Of a stretch of DNA of 64,000 nt, positions 34,101 to 42,777 are shown piece after piece. The stretch comes from Mesorhizobium amorphae CCNWGS0123 (GTDB lineage: Bacteria; Pseudomonadota; Alphaproteobacteria; Rhizobiales; Rhizobiaceae). The notes below the pieces were generated by a model. It was not told the DNA's origin. It made no database searches and saw only the letters and a list, made by a program, of their open reading frames with translations. The stretch spans positions 620,001 through 684,000 of the forward strand of contig NZ_CP015322.1 of NCBI RefSeq assembly GCF_001686985.1, in the 5' to 3' direction. The translations under genes were made by a program, and so were the position numbers. Position 1 is the first letter of the stretch. Each line of letters begins with the position of its first letter.

Positions 34101-37100
34101 GGCCCGCGCGGTCCTGGAGTCATTGTACCGGCGACCGTATGTCGAGGGCAGGAAGCCCGACTTGCGGATGACCCAGCAACAGCTGCAGCGTGAGACCAGG
34201 CAGATCCTGGCCAGCACGCGCGACCTCATCGAAGGCGACCTTTCCAACATGAGCTGGAACGTGATCGCGGAGATCGAGGCCGATAGCCCGGTCGATGCGC
34301 TGGACACGTTCATGGCGCACAATGCGGCAACCGTCCAGGCCCAGCATCCAGCGTCCGTCTTCGATGTCCACCAGGTGTTGCAAGCCATGGACCACGAGCC
34401 CAGGCCTCCACAGGGCGACGCGGGACTGATGCAGTTGCCGGTGGTGGACATACGGGGGCAGCGCGTGGCCACCGAGCCCGAGACACGCTATTCGGCTTTC
34501 CATCGCCTGACCTCGGGAGCCATCAAGGCGGTCGCGGTGCAACTGCCGGGCAAGCCGAGCGCCTTCATGCTGGCGCGGACGGTTACGGTCGAGGGTGTGC
34601 CATACCGCATGGACCTGTTTGGCGGCAGCAAGTTGAAAGCGCCGCAACCGACGGTGTCGCAGATCGCAGCCCGCAGCCCGGACGCGGCGCCAGCAAGGGC
34701 CTCCGGGGGAAAGCTGCTGGCCATTCCCTATGCCGAAACCGCTCCGGGCACGGCGTTCGAGCAGCTATCGCGCGCCTGGGCCCCTTTCAAGGAGGCCTAT
34801 TATTACACGCAGCGCCGGGGCTTTGCCGCGCCTCCTGCCCTTCAAGGTCTGGGGCCCCACGACTACGCGCTGGAAGGCGCCTTCAAACTGTCGCTGCTGC
34901 CGGACCGCCCTGCCAATGAGCAGCATCCCTTCAAGCTGACTGGAAAGGCAGGCCCGATCGCCTTGCGGCCGCATGACGGCTGCGGCTTCATCAAGGCCTC
35001 GCTGGCCGCGCGTATGCCAACGGTTCGCCGGGCCGGTCAAACGGGCGATCCCGATCGGGTGGCTGCCTTTGGCGAGGGAAGGAGATCGTCCCTGCCCGCC
35101 TTGGCGGCGCAACATTATCCGCGCAGCGAACTGGTGGCGGATGAGGCGCGCGAGAAGGCCAGGGCCTGGCTCGAGAGCCGACAGGGGCAAGGGCGCGGGT
35201 TGACGTCCGAAGAGCTGTTTCGCACGGTGACGGCCGGACACATCGACGGTCCGGGCGCGGTCGCCGTGCCGTCCGGTGATGGCCACGTCCATGTGCCGAC
35301 GCTCAAGAGCGAGACGTTGACGGGCAGGGATGGCGTGCTGATCGGCCGCTCGCCCTATGACAAGCCGAACCTGCGCCCGTTTGCCGCCGGGCAGGTCAGG
35401 TCGGCGGTTGACGGGGACCCGACGGCAGGGTTCCTGGATCAGTGCGTGGCCATCCAATACAGCTTTAATGTCGCCCAGAAGTCGGGGGAGAAATTGGCCG
35501 CCGCCGACCCGACCTTCTTTGCCAAAGGCATTCTGATCGTCGTCCCCGACGAGATGTGGCCGGCCGACTATGCCGAGCGTGGGCTGGTGATGTCGGCCGA
35601 GGACGTCAAGTGCCATTCGAGCTGGACCAAGGGCAAGGACCGGGTCACGGTGGACACGTCGCTCGACTGCGTCGGCATCCTGCAGGCGACGGAGGTGTTT
35701 GCTCCGGGGTCGCTGGTTGCCGTGCCGACCGGTGAACAGAAAAAGCTCGACGGCGACTTCGACGGCGACACCGTCATCATACTCGGCGACCGGCCGCGGC
35801 TTTATGAGCATGTGCGCGAGTTCGATCAAAAGGAGCAGGCGCGCGGCCTGCGCTCGCTCAAGCCGCCGAAGTCGCACACTCCTGCCATCGACGGCGAGCG
35901 TTACCAGTTCAGCCGCGCCAGCCAGATCCTCGCCGCCACGCAGAACGTCCTGGAAACCTATACCAGCCTGCAGCGAAACTTTCTGGCTCAGCCCCATGAG
36001 GCACGACAATGGTTTGCCGAGCGGGCCATCTTTGGCATCTACGAGGGCGTTCACCACGAGCTCAGGCGAGACATCGGTAACCTGTTGAACCAGGACCAGG
36101 TGCGTGGCCAGGACATCCAGGACACGCTCGCCAGGGCGAGACATGAGATCGAGGTCGCCAGACATCCGGTCGCCCGCGAAATGGCCGCGTTGCTCGCCGC
36201 CGACCTCGAGGCCTGGGCCGCGAGCACGCATGAGCAAGTCCCGCCCGAGACGGTCGAAAGCGTGAACGACGCAAACGACGCAAACCCTGAGCTCAGTGCC
36301 GCGCTGTGCGCGCTGTTCGCGGAACTGGCTGAGACCTATGCGGCAACTCCCCAGCCACGAGAGCGCGTCCAGCTTTTGCTCGATCACTATCGTGCGCGCA
36401 TCGATCCGCGCCCGGATGGCTACAATCCCGACGACCTCGTCGAAAGCGCAAACAACCTCCTGAGCCTGGGCATCAAGGTCGGCACCGACGCCTACAAATC
36501 CGACACCGGCGCCCGCCTGTTCATGAAGAAGAGCGAGGAGCTGCAGCGGCTGCTGCATCAGACGCCGGGCTTGAAGTCGGTGCCCTACGTCAAGGGTCTG
36601 GCTGCGACCCTCAACCAGGGCAGGCTCGATGTCGATGCGACCCTGGAGGACCTGAAGGACAATCCCACGCTGACGGCTTCAATCATGGAGACCTCGATCA
36701 AGCTGGCAACGGAGCAGGGCATTTTGCGCAACCTCTCTGCCCGGCAGCCTGCGGCCGAGGATTGCGCCATGACGATCACGCTGACCCGCGAGGAGGCCTC
36801 GGAGCGCGCCAGGATGGAAGCGTCCCGCGCCAAAGAGGCAGAAGAGACAATCACCGCAGCGGCCCTCAGCGTTGCCACAAGCCTCAGGACAGCGGACATC
36901 CAGGTGAACATGCCTCACCTGGAGCGCCGCTTGAGATCGACAACCTCCATGACAGATCAACTCACCGGCATGAGCGCCCCGACCGGCAGCCATGTACAGC
37001 TGGTCAGCAACGCCCTACGCCATGTCTTCGAAGTCCCTGACAAGGATTTTACGCGCGCCTTCAAGGCAGCCATGCTGGCCTTCGATGAGCAGGGCTACTC

Positions 37101-38793
37101 CGAGGTCAGCACGACCAACTGGTTCAAGATGGCAAAGCGGACTTTTGTCGGCATCCAGAGCGTGCTCACCACGCCGGACGGTTACCGCTTCCAGCTGGAG
37201 TTCCACACGCCAGGCAGTTACCGGGCCAAGGTTGACAATCACGATACCTACAAGGGGCTTATCAGGCTAAACCAGCAAGCCGGCGCGGATGCTTTGGAGC
37301 AAGCCAAGGCCGTGGAACTGGCGCAGCGCGCGCGCGCGGTCTGCAGCCAGGTTGCGATCCCCGATGGCGCCATGGACGTCCCCCACTGGGGAGCCGAAGA
37401 GGGGGCAACGGGTAGAACCAGCCTCGCCAGCTTTGGGGTGCGCGCGGCCGAACAGCCAGGACCACCCCAGACCGCCAGGTCACCGGTCGCAAAGGAGATC
37501 TTTGCCGCCCTCAATGGACGGCCGGTCGTGCTGGTTGGCATGCCGAGTGCCGGAAAATCCAGCATCGGCCCGGCTCTCGCCAGGCGGCTGCGGCTGCCCT
37601 TCGTCGATACCGACAAGATAATCCAGAAGGACACCCGCATATCGATATCGCAGATCTTCGAAGTCCATGGCGAGGCGTTCTTCAGGGACATGGAGGCACG
37701 TGTGATCGCAGATCTGCTCCAGAAAGGCCCTGCCGTGATCGCGACCGGTGGCGGCGCGTTCATGCGTGAGCAGAGCCGTCACCTCATCGGCGAGAAGGCG
37801 GTCTCGATCTGGCTCGACACCAGGCTCGACGTGATCGAAAAACGCACCAGGAACGATACCAGCCGCCCGCTGCTGCAAGGCCCCAACCCGGAGCAGAAGA
37901 TCGCCAGACTGTTGAGCGAGCGCAGGCCGTTTTATGCACAAGCCGATATCACCGTCGTCCCACCCCACCAGCAAGATAGAAAGAACGTCGATCCATGCGT
38001 GAGCGCCCTGCACGCCCACCTGTGCCCCGAGGCGGGCGCGGACCGCGGCCCTGCCAGACAGGAAGCCGATCGGATACATGTGCCAGGAGCGCAAACTGTC
38101 ACCGGTGAGCCCAGCACGGCGGGGTGGGCGTCGGACGGGCGTCTCACCCCTCACGCTCGAGTTGCCCAGACGGATGAACCGGCCTCTGGCTCGGGCAGCG
38201 CATCGCAGGATCGGCTGGCGCTCGGCCCCACCCATTGGCTGACCGACGCCCATATCACTGCGGATTACGGGCTCCTGGGCCAGGAGTTGCAGGGACGTTC
38301 TCCGGATCTGGCTGCCCGGACGCGCCTCGTGGATCCCCTCATATCATATCAACTGCGCTTGATCCCCGAGCGCGATGCACTCGGCGAATTCCAGCGCATA
38401 GTCCATAATCAGAATGAGGAGGATACGGCCGACTTCCTGTTCCTACCAGTGAACGATGGCCGTGCTGGCGTTCCTGATAGTGGCAGCCACTGGTCGCTGC
38501 TGCTCGTTGATCGCCGCGACCGGGAAAACCCGGTCGGCTATCACTACGACTCGCTGGGAGCGTACCACCGCCCCATTGCAACGGAGTTCGCAGCAAGGCT
38601 GGGCGCCAGCCTGCGGCCAGTGCGCATGGCCAAACAGCACAACGGTTATGATTGCGGCGTCTTCATGCTGGAGGCCACGCGGGAGCTGGCTCGACGGTTG
38701 GCGCAAGAACCGCGGCTGCGGCGCGAGTCCCTGCACCTCGACAATCTGGTCGCCGATCGCCAGGCACTCCAGGAGCGGCTCGCGCGAATTTGA
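31171..38793 (+). CDS. Giant SKWP-repeat type III effector with shikimate kinase and C48 protease domains
   Basis: A 2540-residue protein with these parts in order. Residues 1-170: Ser/Arg/Gly-rich leader with a 38-residue tandem repeat. About 329-790: 11 SKWP units of 40-45 residues (consensus NGFSKWPE), as in Ralstonia RipS and Xanthomonas XopAD. About 800-2090: the region conserved in SKWP proteins, including D1269-GCGF, Q1429-YSF, K1452-G and D1529-FDGD. About 2115-2270: a shikimate kinase-type domain with Walker A GMPSAGKSS, FVDTDK, FRDMEARV and ATGGGAF. About 2354-2540: a C48 (Ulp1/XopD/NopD-like) cysteine protease with His2440 (GSHWSLL), Asp2460 (HYDSLG), Gln2489 and Cys2495 (NGYDCGVF), a complete catalytic set. 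A variant tts box precedes it. C48 effectors remove SUMO or NEDD8 in plant nuclei. Secretion is inferred from family and promoter. Confidence 0.9.
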   Translation: MTGIGRRGSSYHSDFRADDAEDIDGSRGPASGQGGQLFSSAIERMRPEHEDPGGGSVRTGMRARNVLHDTSADPWAGAPGREESSLRSGGESWRRDRAAGSWQPGALPPQRQFRGAPSREERSSRSDGESWRGDQAESWQSGALPPARQFASDLGTGRKRRRDDEAAQSVHIGFERRHPRCSDEFHAALRGIGNARAIGGFSKEVVKYSKRLRMPDQATFLQEAASNFERKFVKRMKEDIGARQSWGYATTCNAVSREAGGRDGMEACRVVAAQISQFDLALMKKIEPRALSLFASSFGRDPLSTRCRNGTIRIAQSCHDRSGALEHLSGQDLSLLANGFSKWPQEADCRQAAVAVAGEVRRRADRDVGRSGFVPRDLSSFANAFSKWPQEANFCDAIVAIAGEVVRRADRQTARLPGFNPQEMANLVNGFSKWPQEAASRDAIVAIAGDVSRRADRHTARLPGFNPQEMANLVNGFSKWPEVAECRHATVAIVGEIRHRRLLDFTQQELANLVNGFSKWPEAAECRQATVAIAGHVFRRVHKLSEFAPQGLANLVNGFGKWPEASECRQAIVAIAGEIRGRAGRLSGFTQQHLSNLVNAFSKWPEASNCRDATVAIANEVRCRAGGQSDFTPQGLANLVNGLSKWPERAQCRQAAVALGVGLLGRADRADGLSGFTQQELANLANGFSKWSDGTDCRDATVAIAGEVLSRADRADGLSDFTSQGLANLVNGFSKWLDGTHCRDATVAIAGEMLRRADQLSEFTPQDMANLSNGFSRWPEEAACHQAIMNIAHRLGSGGLRFAAFTTPALSTIANDLARECKRGEGSGEITETALLRDRLHQLAHHLHYATDRLERADALGITNIFRALAKARLFDDLGSLARAGLDRLQELHRAPGFATENNLESMGNLCAALLPLARSPHKQLRWHRRQALNLLKDIQPVVKHKIEAHLQASSAEQTRGPCSSRCPALSIYQVLKARAVLESLYRRPYVEGRKPDLRMTQQQLQRETRQILASTRDLIEGDLSNMSWNVIAEIEADSPVDALDTFMAHNAATVQAQHPASVFDVHQVLQAMDHEPRPPQGDAGLMQLPVVDIRGQRVATEPETRYSAFHRLTSGAIKAVAVQLPGKPSAFMLARTVTVEGVPYRMDLFGGSKLKAPQPTVSQIAARSPDAAPARASGGKLLAIPYAETAPGTAFEQLSRAWAPFKEAYYYTQRRGFAAPPALQGLGPHDYALEGAFKLSLLPDRPANEQHPFKLTGKAGPIALRPHDGCGFIKASLAARMPTVRRAGQTGDPDRVAAFGEGRRSSLPALAAQHYPRSELVADEAREKARAWLESRQGQGRGLTSEELFRTVTAGHIDGPGAVAVPSGDGHVHVPTLKSETLTGRDGVLIGRSPYDKPNLRPFAAGQVRSAVDGDPTAGFLDQCVAIQYSFNVAQKSGEKLAAADPTFFAKGILIVVPDEMWPADYAERGLVMSAEDVKCHSSWTKGKDRVTVDTSLDCVGILQATEVFAPGSLVAVPTGEQKKLDGDFDGDTVIILGDRPRLYEHVREFDQKEQARGLRSLKPPKSHTPAIDGERYQFSRASQILAATQNVLETYTSLQRNFLAQPHEARQWFAERAIFGIYEGVHHELRRDIGNLLNQDQVRGQDIQDTLARARHEIEVARHPVAREMAALLAADLEAWAASTHEQVPPETVESVNDANDANPELSAALCALFAELAETYAATPQPRERVQLLLDHYRARIDPRPDGYNPDDLVESANNLLSLGIKVGTDAYKSDTGARLFMKKSEELQRLLHQTPGLKSVPYVKGLAATLNQGRLDVDATLEDLKDNPTLTASIMETSIKLATEQGILRNLSARQPAAEDCAMTITLTREEASERARMEASRAKEAEETITAAALSVATSLRTADIQVNMPHLERRLRSTTSMTDQLTGMSAPTGSHVQLVSNALRHVFEVPDKDFTRAFKAAMLAFDEQGYSEVSTTNWFKMAKRTFVGIQSVLTTPDGYRFQLEFHTPGSYRAKVDNHDTYKGLIRLNQQAGADALEQAKAVELAQRARAVCSQVAIPDGAMDVPHWGAEEGATGRTSLASFGVRAAEQPGPPQTARSPVAKEIFAALNGRPVVLVGMPSAGKSSIGPALARRLRLPFVDTDKIIQKDTRISISQIFEVHGEAFFRDMEARVIADLLQKGPAVIATGGGAFMREQSRHLIGEKAVSIWLDTRLDVIEKRTRNDTSRPLLQGPNPEQKIARLLSERRPFYAQADITVVPPHQQDRKNVDPCVSALHAHLCPEAGADRGPARQEADRIHVPGAQTVTGEPSTAGWASDGRLTPHARVAQTDEPASGSGSASQDRLALGPTHWLTDAHITADYGLLGQELQGRSPDLAARTRLVDPLISYQLRLIPERDALGEFQRIVHNQNEEDTADFLFLPVNDGRAGVPDSGSHWSLLLVDRRDRENPVGYHYDSLGAYHRPIATEFAARLGASLRPVRMAKQHNGYDCGVFMLEATRELARRLAQEPRLRRESLHLDNLVADRQALQERLARI
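31399..31625 (+). repeat. Two 114-bp tandem repeats in the effector leader
   Basis: Two adjacent copies (31399-31512, 31513-31625) encode related 38-residue blocks: GREESSLRSGGESWRRDR then GALPPQRQF, and SREERSSRSDGESWRGDQ then GALPPARQF. A single diverged block of the same kind (WEESTSRSGGEHSRGDRAAG) occurs in the leader of the second SKWP protein. Confidence 0.75.
32155..33540 (+). repeat. SKWP repeat array, 11 units
   Basis: Eleven units of 40-45 codons, each around LANLVNGFSKWPEAAECRQA and an ATVAIAGE-type second helix. Two-helix units of this form should stack as an ARM/HEAT-like solenoid for protein binding. The repeats are variable at the turn between helices. Confidence 0.9.
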
Positions 38794-39511
38794 TGACGCG
38801 CTCGGGCTGATGGAGTGGCTGGGGCGCTCTCGCCGTCGCGAGAACCGGCCCAGAATAGCCCAAACACGCTAATCGAGCAGCTATGCCGTCAACGGCCCGG
38901 TAAGGTACAATAGACATGACCGACGCACATCCGACGATCCGCTGACCGAGGGTGGTGCCGAGCGCCACAGTTGGGCACGATTTACATGGTCCTGGCAACG
39001 ACTATGTGAGCGCGATTCTCTAAGCATCTAGCTCGATTTTCCACTTCTGCTGATTAACAGGTTGTCTGCGCCGTTCAGGAAACCATACCAGCGAGAACCG
39101 TCATCATCATCGAACGGCCGGTCGAGAGGCCCGGCCAGCGTTGGCATGACACTGCCAGGCGAGAGATCGCATCGTTTGCCTCAGGCCCTGCACTGATCAC
39201 ATCCCAAAGATGGCAGGCTCTCCTTGGATCGAGAATTCATAGGCGATTCGGAATCAGGCTGCATTCGCCATTTCTTCCAGATGAAGTAATCGCATCGGCC
39301 AGAAGGCCAACGGTAAAGAAACATCTTGCGCTGCCCCGATAAAATGCACTCATGGTACGATTCGTGCAAGAATTGAACATGGGTGGAATCCCACCTTGTA
39401 CCAAGCTTTCGATTGAGCGGCCGACCGGTGCGACCCGCAAGCGGGATCGACACAATTTTCATCGGTTGTAATCGCAGGCTCTGGGTCGGTAGGAGTTGAG
39501 GGGGAGGCGAG
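38794..39511. other. Intergenic region
   Basis: About 720 bp after the SKWP gene with no recognised feature. A minus-strand frame covers 39181-39609 but overlaps the DUF982 gene and shows no known domain. Confidence 0.35.
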
Positions 39512-39760
39512 ATGACGGGCTTGGTCAGATTTGAGAGGCCAGTTGTGATCCAGATTAGCCGCCATAGCACAGAACGTGCCGTGTGCGATGTCAATGATGC
39601 TGCCTCCATCCTGCTCCGGGATTTTGGTCGTCAGACGGAGAGGCGCAGGGCCGCAATGGACGCCTGTCTGAAGGTACTGAGAGGTGAGGCTCATCCACCC
39701 GCCGCTCGAAGGGCCTTCGTCGCGGCCGCGCGCGAAGCAAATATCCTTCGCTGCGATTGA
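39512..39760 (+). CDS. DUF982-family small protein
   Basis: An 82-residue protein of the rhizobial DUF982 type: an N-terminal strand region (VRFERPVVIQISRHSTER), AASILLRDFGRQTERRRAAM, and the typical end ACLKVLRGEAHPPAARRAF followed by VAAAREA. These proteins occur in many paralogues in rhizobia and have no known function. A GGGGGAGG ribosome site lies 5-6 bp before the ATG. It stands alone among debris. Confidence 0.75.
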   Translation: MTGLVRFERPVVIQISRHSTERAVCDVNDAASILLRDFGRQTERRRAAMDACLKVLRGEAHPPAARRAFVAAAREANILRCD

Positions 39761-41000
39761 CAGGATACTCAAGCGATACCGAGGCAATTGGCATCTCAGG
39801 TCCCCCCATCGGTAGAGCTGGAGGACATGCGGCGGATGAGTAACCCGAGAGTTCTGCATGCTCGCCATTGGGGGCCCTTAACTTTATGACATGGACAGCG
39901 ACGCCGCAGCCAAACTGTCAGCGAAGGGCATGAGTTTTCATGCCGACTTTCCTAAGGCTTCACTGACGTCGTTCCTTACCATGATCGCCAGATCGCGATT
40001 TGAAGCCGGAGGATGGGCAGGTGGATTTATCTCACCAAGCCACAGCCCGATCTCCTGAAATTGCTACCCGCTAAACGGTGAGGGCGGGGAGCGACTGAGC
40101 CAATGGTCGAGATAACCGTCTCCGACAATTTGGCGGTCGACACACCTGATCCTGCAGGAGGCACTGCCAGGTAGAGCGACGAAATGAAGCACTCTTTCCT
40201 GCCGTCGGCTTTCGTGCGACAGGAAGCCCTCCTGCGGATGCATATGCGACGCGAATCCAAGTAACATTCTCGCAATTGCGATATATAATTTGTGCATCGC
40301 AATATCTGCGGCTATGGGTAAGGTCCTGATGTCGGTCATCTACCCCCCTCGAATGTGATGCCGACGCTGAATGCGGCGCGCCTCTTCCCGCGCTGCATCT
40401 CAATCGAGCCCGCTGCCACCTCCTCCCGGCAGCGGGCTTTTCTATGTCTAAGTGGACAGGTTCCGAGGATCGGCTGTGCGTTGGCTCTGGGAGAGGCGAG
40501 TGCTCCGGACTTCCAGACCTTCTTTCCCTGCCCGGCTTCGAGGAACACCTCTGTCCTTCCACAAGCACTCTGATTCCTGAGCGGATCGATGGCATGGACG
40601 AGACATCCTTCTCACCGTTATCGAGGTCCAATCAAGCCAAAGCCCGTGTTTGGATTGTCCCTCTTGAGCGTGCCCTTGGCTCCTGCAGGTCACTCGTCCG
40701 GAACTTTCTGACAAAGGTGCGTGTTTGACGGCTTTTTCACGATCTGATCGCCGATCTCAAGCATTTGCATAATCTGAGAACCGCTGGGCCGTGACTTTGA
40801 AGGGCGTCCCTTCGGAAACGCGGCTTCACCCTACGGGAAGAGCCGGGGTGCTGGAAATCCGCCTGCCCCGAGAGGGCGACAGCCGTATGGCTGAGTTACT
40901 CGACCCCAGTCGCATCGACCGAAAACGAACCTGATTCTGATAGGTCTTCAGGCGCGCAACCATTGCTTTCTAAGCTGGTAACACCGTCCGTAAGCTCGCC
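39761..41000. other. Gene-poor stretch with one terminator
   Basis: About 1.2 kb with only short frames on both strands and no domain recognised. The one clear element is the intrinsic terminator at 40408-40441. At 40800-40920 GC-rich sequence with several short palindromes is seen but no structure could be assigned. Confidence 0.4.
40408..40441 (+). terminator. Strong intrinsic terminator without an evident gene
   Basis: GCCCGCTGCC-N10-GGCAGCGGGC followed by TTTTCT is a perfect 10-bp stem with a T-run on the plus strand. No coding gene ends just before it, so it may close a small RNA or be left from a lost gene. Confidence 0.8.
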
Positions 41001-41037
41001 GTCAGCTTGACCGAGCATCATTCGGATCAGGGCCTAT
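41001..41037 (+). promoter_or_regulatory. nopT: Possible tts box of nopT
   Basis: CGTCAGCTT, the exact first half of a tts box, begins at 41000, and a CCTA occurs at about 41033. The middle (ACCGAGC) departs from TCGAAAGC and the spacing is longer. The position, 90 bp before nopT, fits. Confidence 0.45.
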
Positions 41038-41090
41038 TCAGTCCGCACTCGCTACGAAGAAACCTAAGCCAAAAGGAAACGCGAATCGCC

Positions 41091-41891
41091 ATGTATAATC
41101 GGATCAGTGACTCATCCACACGCGCTAGCTGGGCTGACGAACCGAGTCAGTCGATGGACAGCGACAGCTTTACCGAAACACTTGCGGACCTCGCGCTGCG
41201 GAGGAACCTGCCATCTGGGGAGTTGCCCGACAAAATGGGATGCTGCGCCAGCAAGTCAAATGCCTCGGATCCAGGCAACCCTCCAGCAGGGCCGAGCACC
41301 TCCGTTCCAGCAAGGCCGAGCACCTCCGTGTTGGAATACAGGACGGCTGAATTAGCTGATGCGAATCAACGCGGGATCTGCGTTGGGCTGGCTGCGGGGT
41401 GGCTCAGCAATCTCCACAACAGCCCGAGATCGCGAATGAATGCCCTAGTACCGGGATCGCAAGGACATCACTCAGCGGCTCAGTGGCAGGAGCGGTATAT
41501 GGACGTCAGGAGCTCGTCGCGAAGTGAGGGAGCAGAATCTTCTCAGGCCAATCTGGAGGCCAAAACCACCATGTTGCGGGAAGTGGGCTTGGACCCATCC
41601 AAGAAAGAAAACGTGTATACGTTCGGTGGGCCTGACAGCATCTCACCGATGCTGAAGAAAATCTCCAAAAGCGGGGCGAACCATTTGCTCAGCTTGCGCT
41701 TTACCAACGGTCAAAGACACTCAATTGCGACGTCAGCGTCGGATGGGAGGATCACACTCTTCGATCCCAACTATGGAGAATTTGTTGTTCAACCAGACCA
41801 GACGGGAAGCTTTTTCCAAAGCCTCGCCAATCGTTACAGGAATCCCAACGGGCTGGAGTTGTCGACAGTCACCACACAAAAAATGAACTGA
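41091..41891 (+). CDS. nopT: NopT-type C58 (YopT/AvrPphB) cysteine protease effector
   Basis: A 266-residue protein very close in form to NopT of Sinorhizobium fredii NGR234. The autoprocessing site is DKM|GCC at 47-52: cleavage after Met49 would expose Gly50 for N-myristoylation and Cys51/52 for palmitoylation, sending the product to the plant plasma membrane. The catalytic triad is Cys97 (RGICVGL), His210 (GQRHSIAT) and Asp225 (LFDPNYGEF). A short duplicated PSTSV stretch (69-80) lies between the lipid site and the protease domain. The ATG at 41091 is used although the frame runs back to 41007, since that would begin within the promoter-like GTCAG element. NopT proteases affect nodulation and can trigger cell death in some plants. 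Confidence 0.92.
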   Translation: MYNRISDSSTRASWADEPSQSMDSDSFTETLADLALRRNLPSGELPDKMGCCASKSNASDPGNPPAGPSTSVPARPSTSVLEYRTAELADANQRGICVGLAAGWLSNLHNSPRSRMNALVPGSQGHHSAAQWQERYMDVRSSSRSEGAESSQANLEAKTTMLREVGLDPSKKENVYTFGGPDSISPMLKKISKSGANHLLSLRFTNGQRHSIATSASDGRITLFDPNYGEFVVQPDQTGSFFQSLANRYRNPNGLELSTVTTQKMN

Positions 41892-42115
41892 GTTCGGGCC
41901 TGCAGGCAGCCTAATGCGGGCTTGCCGTTACGGTAAACCGCGGCCATCGGCTCCTCATACTTGGCAAGACTTGAGACTCTGGTTTCGGACAGTCGAACGT
42001 TGTCTCGGCCACCAGCACAGCGGACCCGCAGCCTGATGGTCGAGACATTTACTGCTTTCAGCGACAACCGCCACTATGAGGCGACGCTTCGCCGACTGCG
42101 TTTCAGCCGTCCGGA

Positions 42116-42639
42116 GAGACAGAAGAAGCCGACAGGAACATCGACAACCTCATCGAGATCACCGCCGATGTCGTGCCAGCTACGTCTCCAACAAGCCGGT
42201 CCCGGTGGAGGTCTCCCCTGCCCTGATCCGCCAGGTGCATGCGACACTGAACGGGTCACCACAGAAGGGTCGCAGGCACTCAAGCCTGCTGTCCGATCAG
42301 GAAGTCGATAACACAGACTACATCATCTCCCTCGAGGACCGGAAGAAATTCAAATTGTTTGAAACGCCATCTGTCGACCACTATGGGCTGACGCAGGACG
42401 AGTATCGCGCCAAATGGGGTCTGCCGGCCGATTACCCCATGGTCGCGCCGAGCTATGCAGCCGCGCCCGGTTTTGGCCAAGACGATGGGGCTTGGCCGCA
42501 AACCAAAAGAGCCGGAAATGCCGTGCCGTCGAAGCGGACCCAGAGAAGGTCGCAGCTTGATTTCGTCTACCGGAGATTCGTCCTGAAGCGTCCAGTTGCC
42601 AACGGCATGATTGCGCGGAATATGAGAGGTGGGCGGTAA
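42116..42639 (+). pseudogene. MucR/Ros-family regulator, frameshifted, zinc finger degraded
   Basis: A typical MucR/Ros beginning (ETEEADRNIDNLIEITADVV, 42116-42175) continues in another frame as SYVSNKPVPVEVSPALIRQV and then DHYGLTQDEYRAKWGLPADY with PMVAPSYA. So a frameshift splits the first part from the rest. In addition the zinc-finger segment reads ISLEDRKKFKLFETPSVDHY, lacking the Cys of CLEDG and the paired His after KRHL. It cannot fold the usual finger. Related MucR/Ros proteins repress surface polysaccharide and symbiotic genes. Confidence 0.7.
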
Positions 42640-42777
42640 CATTCCTTTCAAACAACGCGCGATCGCGCACAAGGCGCGTTTCGTAGTTGCGGCAGGGGCC
42701 GCCATGTTTTCAACGCGCGCGCAGGCTGCGTTCCTGCAAACGCCGCTTCGTAACGCAACGCAAAAGGGTTTTGTAGC

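Noticed and set aside
34765..36558. 597-codon minus-strand open frame inside the first SKWP gene
   Set aside because: It is antisense to a well-supported coding region; GC-rich codon use opens the opposite frame. No domain or ribosome site was recognised.
39402..39420. ATCGAAAGCT on the minus strand, half of a tts box
   Set aside because: The GTCAG half is absent (GCCGC instead) and no effector gene follows.
39181..39609. Minus-strand frame of 142 codons overlapping the DUF982 gene
   Set aside because: No domain recognised, overlaps a better-supported gene, and no clear ribosome site for the inner start.
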